A DNA stretch of 64,000 nt from Pseudomonadota bacterium (GTDB taxonomy: Bacteria; Pseudomonadota; Gammaproteobacteria; Burkholderiales; Rhodocyclaceae), in contig JAFEDH010000023.1 of assembly GCA_018241695.1 (NCBI GenBank), positions 124,001 to 188,000 on the forward strand, in the 5' to 3' direction. Below, in pieces: positions 61,816 through 64,000 of the stretch; positions within the stretch are counted from its first letter, which is position 1; every line of letters begins with the position of its first letter. The notes under the pieces were generated by a model, which was not told where the DNA came from, did no database searches, and saw only the letters and a list, made by a program, of their open reading frames with translations. The position numbers and the translations under genes were made by a program.

Positions 61816-61844
61816 AAGGCGCTTCCCGGCGCCTTTTTTATTTT
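61816..61844 (+). terminator. Intrinsic terminator or attenuator directly before lepA
   Basis: AAGGCGC (61816-61822) pairs with GCGCCTT (61829-61835) around TTCCCG and runs into TTTTATTTT, ending four bases before the lepA start codon. It occupies the place of a Shine-Dalgarno sequence, which is absent. Confidence 0.75.
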
Positions 61845-61848
61845 CCCG

Positions 61849-63642
61849 ATGGACCACATCCGTAATTTCTCGATCATTGCCCATATCGACCATGGCAAAT
61901 CAACGCTGGCTGACCGCATCATCCAGCGTTGCGGCGGCCTCTCCGACCGTGAAATGGAGGCCCAGGTGCTGGATTCGATGGATCTGGAACGTGAGCGTGG
62001 CATCACCATCAAGGCCCAGACCGCAGCTTTGCAATATCCGGCGCGGGATGGCAGAACGTATAACCTGAACCTGATCGATACCCCGGGGCATGTGGATTTC
62101 TCCTACGAGGTTTCACGCTCCCTTTCGGCTTGCGAAGGCGCTCTGCTGGTGGTGGATGCGTCCCAGGGTGTGGAGGCCCAGACCGTGGCCAACTGCTATA
62201 CCGCGATCGAACTGGGTGTCGATGTGGTACCGGTTCTCAACAAGATGGATCTGCCCCAGGCCGACCCCGATAATGCCCGCCAGGAAATCGAGGATGTGAT
62301 CGGCATCGATGCCACCGATGCGATTCCCTGTTCGGCCAAGACCGGCATGGGCATTGATGACATCCTCGATGCGGTGATTGCCCGCATTCCTCCACCCCGG
62401 GGTAATACGGACGCGCCGCTCAAGGCCCTGATCATCGACTCCTGGTTCGACAACTATGTCGGCGTGGTGATGCTGGTGCGGGTGGTGGATGGCTGCCTCA
62501 AGGCCAAGGAGAGAATCCGCCTCATGTCCTCTGGCGCCGTGCATCTGTGTGATCAGGTGGGTGTGTTTTCGCCGAAATCGGAGGCACGTCCCCAGCTCAA
62601 TGCGGGGGAAGTGGGCTTCATCATCTCGGGTATCAAGGAGCTCAAGGCAGCCAAGGTGGGTGATACCGTGACCCTGGCCGAAAAGCCTGCCGCCGAGCCG
62701 CTGCCGGGTTTCAAGGAAATCAAATCCCAGGTTTTTGCCGGCCTCTATCCGGTAGAAGCCAATCAGTATGACAGCCTGCGCGATGCACTGGAAAAACTCC
62801 AGCTCAACGATGCCTCCTTGCAATACGAGCCTGAAGTTTCCCAGGCGCTGGGGTTTGGTTTCCGCTGCGGTTTTCTCGGCCTGCTCCACATGGAAATCGT
62901 GCAGGAGCGCCTGGAACGTGAATTTGACCAGGATCTGATCACCACCGCACCCACCGTGGTGTATGAAGTACTGATGCGGGACGGCTCGGTAATCCAGGTG
63001 GAAAACCCCTCCAGGTTGCCCGAGATCCAGAAGATGGAGGAAATCCGGGAGCCGATCATCACGACCAAGATTTTCGTTCCCCAGGAGTACCTGGGTTCGG
63101 TGATCACCCTGTGCGAACAAAAGCGCGGTGCCCAGGTGAACATGGCGTATCACGGCCGCCAGGTCCAGCTCACTTACGACATGCCCATGGCCGAAGTGGT
63201 GATGGATTTTTTTGACAAGCTGAAGTCGGTGTCCCGCGGCTATGCTTCCCTTGACTACGAGTTCAAGGAGCATCGCTCCGCCGATGTGGTGAAACTCGAT
63301 ATCCTGATCAATGGCGAGAAGGTCGATGCGCTTTCCATCATCGTGCATCGGGCCAATGCTGCATATCGTGGCCGCGAGCTGGCTGCCAAGATGCGGGAAC
63401 TGATTCCGCGCCAGATGTACGAAGTGGCTATCCAGGCTGCAATCGGCTCCACCATTGTTGCCCGGGAGAACGTCAAGGCCATGCGCAAGGATGTGCTGGC
63501 CAAGTGTTACGGTGGCGATATCACACGGAAAAAGAAGCTTCTGGAAAAACAGAAGGCGGGCAAGAAGCGCATGAAGCAGGTGGGCCGGGTGGAAATTCCC
63601 CAGGAGGCTTTCCTCGCGGTGCTGCGTGTGGGCGACAAGTAA
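61849..63642 (+). CDS. lepA: LepA (EF4), ribosomal back-translocase GTPase
   Basis: LepA is a translation GTPase that acts on stalled or assembling ribosomes. The 597-residue protein has the G domain ([46 protein letters not shown]), domain II, EF-G-like domains III and V, and the LepA-specific C-terminal domain ending [20 protein letters not shown]. It starts at ATG 61849, with no visible ribosome-binding site because a terminator hairpin ends just upstream. lepB follows after nine bases, the usual order. Confidence 0.97.
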   Translation: MDHIRNFSIIAHIDHGKSTLADRIIQRCGGLSDREMEAQVLDSMDLERERGITIKAQTAALQYPARDGRTYNLNLIDTPGHVDFSYEVSRSLSACEGALLVVDASQGVEAQTVANCYTAIELGVDVVPVLNKMDLPQADPDNARQEIEDVIGIDATDAIPCSAKTGMGIDDILDAVIARIPPPRGNTDAPLKALIIDSWFDNYVGVVMLVRVVDGCLKAKERIRLMSSGAVHLCDQVGVFSPKSEARPQLNAGEVGFIISGIKELKAAKVGDTVTLAEKPAAEPLPGFKEIKSQVFAGLYPVEANQYDSLRDALEKLQLNDASLQYEPEVSQALGFGFRCGFLGLLHMEIVQERLEREFDQDLITTAPTVVYEVLMRDGSVIQVENPSRLPEIQKMEEIREPIITTKIFVPQEYLGSVITLCEQKRGAQVNMAYHGRQVQLTYDMPMAEVVMDFFDKLKSVSRGYASLDYEFKEHRSADVVKLDILINGEKVDALSIIVHRANAAYRGRELAAKMRELIPRQMYEVAIQAAIGSTIVARENVKAMRKDVLAKCYGGDITRKKKLLEKQKAGKKRMKQVGRVEIPQEAFLAVLRVGDK

Positions 63643-63651
63643 AGGGACATC

Positions 63652-64000
63652 ATGAATTTCGCACTGATCCTGTTTTTGCTCTGTATTGCCACGGGCATTC
63701 TCTGGTGTCTCGACAAATGGGTCTTCCGCCGCAAACGCAGCCCTGGCAGCCCCGATCCCTGGTGGGTCGAGTATGGCGCGAGTTTCTTTCCCGTCATCCT
63801 GTTGGTTTTCCTGTTGCGCTCGTTTCTTGTCGAACCCTACAAGATCCCTTCCGGCTCCATGATTCCCACCCTGCTGGTAGGTGACTTCATTCTGGTCAAC
63901 AAGTACACGTACGGTATCCGCCTGCCGGTCATCAATAAAAAAGTGATGGCGATCAACAGTCCGCAGCGGGGCGATGTGATGGTGTTCCGCTGGCCGGTCG
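63652..64000 (+). CDS. lepB: Signal peptidase I, N-terminal part (3' end outside window)
   Basis: LepB removes signal peptides from exported proteins. The visible 116 residues have two membrane helices (about 3-20 and 44-60), the nucleophile motif PSGSMIPTL with Ser69, and VNKYTYGIRLPV. The general-base Lys region lies beyond the window edge. GGGA precedes ATG 63652. It follows lepA by nine bases. Confidence 0.95.
   Translation, partial: MNFALILFLLCIATGILWCLDKWVFRRKRSPGSPDPWWVEYGASFFPVILLVFLLRSFLVEPYKIPSGSMIPTLLVGDFILVNKYTYGIRLPVINKKVMAINSPQRGDVMVFRWPV

Overview
The window is high-GC DNA, densely packed, with many genes overlapping by 1-4 bases. Gene content and order point to a betaproteobacterium, possibly close to the Rhodocyclales/Sterolibacteriaceae: an alaA-hom-thrC neighbourhood, cnoX-purL, lepA-lepB, a PEP-CTERM protein, an Rnf complex, and a TonB receptor of the LEEVIVTAQK type common in steroid and aromatic degraders. 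The taxonomic placement is inference from gene content, not a search result.

Layout. 1-5019 (minus): rnfABCDGE, with rnfE cut by the window edge. 5369-7957: an orphan TonB-dependent receptor with a strong terminator. 8160-12942: uvrB, dnaB and a secreted nucleoside hydrolase. 12970-15715 (minus): a PEP-CTERM protein, a GyrI-like domain protein and a PIN-PhoH ATPase. 15831-29006 (minus): one long, translationally coupled cell-envelope operon. It holds the L-Ara4N lipid A pathway (arnT, an arnE-like gene, arnB, arnC, arnA as two separate genes, arnD), continues into a second glycosyltransferase set with a sialidase-like protein and a flippase-like protein, and ends with a peroxiredoxin. 29223-36947: alaA, a GNAT gene, hom and thrC. 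Between hom and thrC sits an accessory block with a type II restriction-modification pair, a GNAT gene and two NTF2-fold proteins. 37142-40791: a BcrC-like phosphatase, tRNA-Val, an NTF2-fold protein, a ParD/ParE-like toxin-antitoxin pair, a decayed phage portal gene and tRNA-Ser. 40833-64000: housekeeping and stress genes (nadC, nnrED, two tandem glutathione peroxidases, hslO, tex, HDOD and GGDEF-EAL signalling proteins, cnoX, purL, lepA, start of lepB).

The strongest observation is in the restriction-modification pair. The BglII/BstYI-type endonuclease gene carries a perfect 17-bp tandem duplication (33466-33501) that shifts the frame. Removing one copy restores a single 212-residue reading frame, while the methyltransferase is intact. 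This is either a recently silenced nuclease or a reversible switch. A pair of related 18-bp imperfect palindromes lies upstream. Other points worth a second look are the enlarged arn operon with an unfused ArnA, an Hsp33 lacking one canonical zinc cysteine, a perfect operator-like palindrome ahead of the toxin-antitoxin pair, DnaA-box-like sites ahead of dnaB, and a terminator hairpin directly against the lepA start codon with no Shine-Dalgarno sequence.
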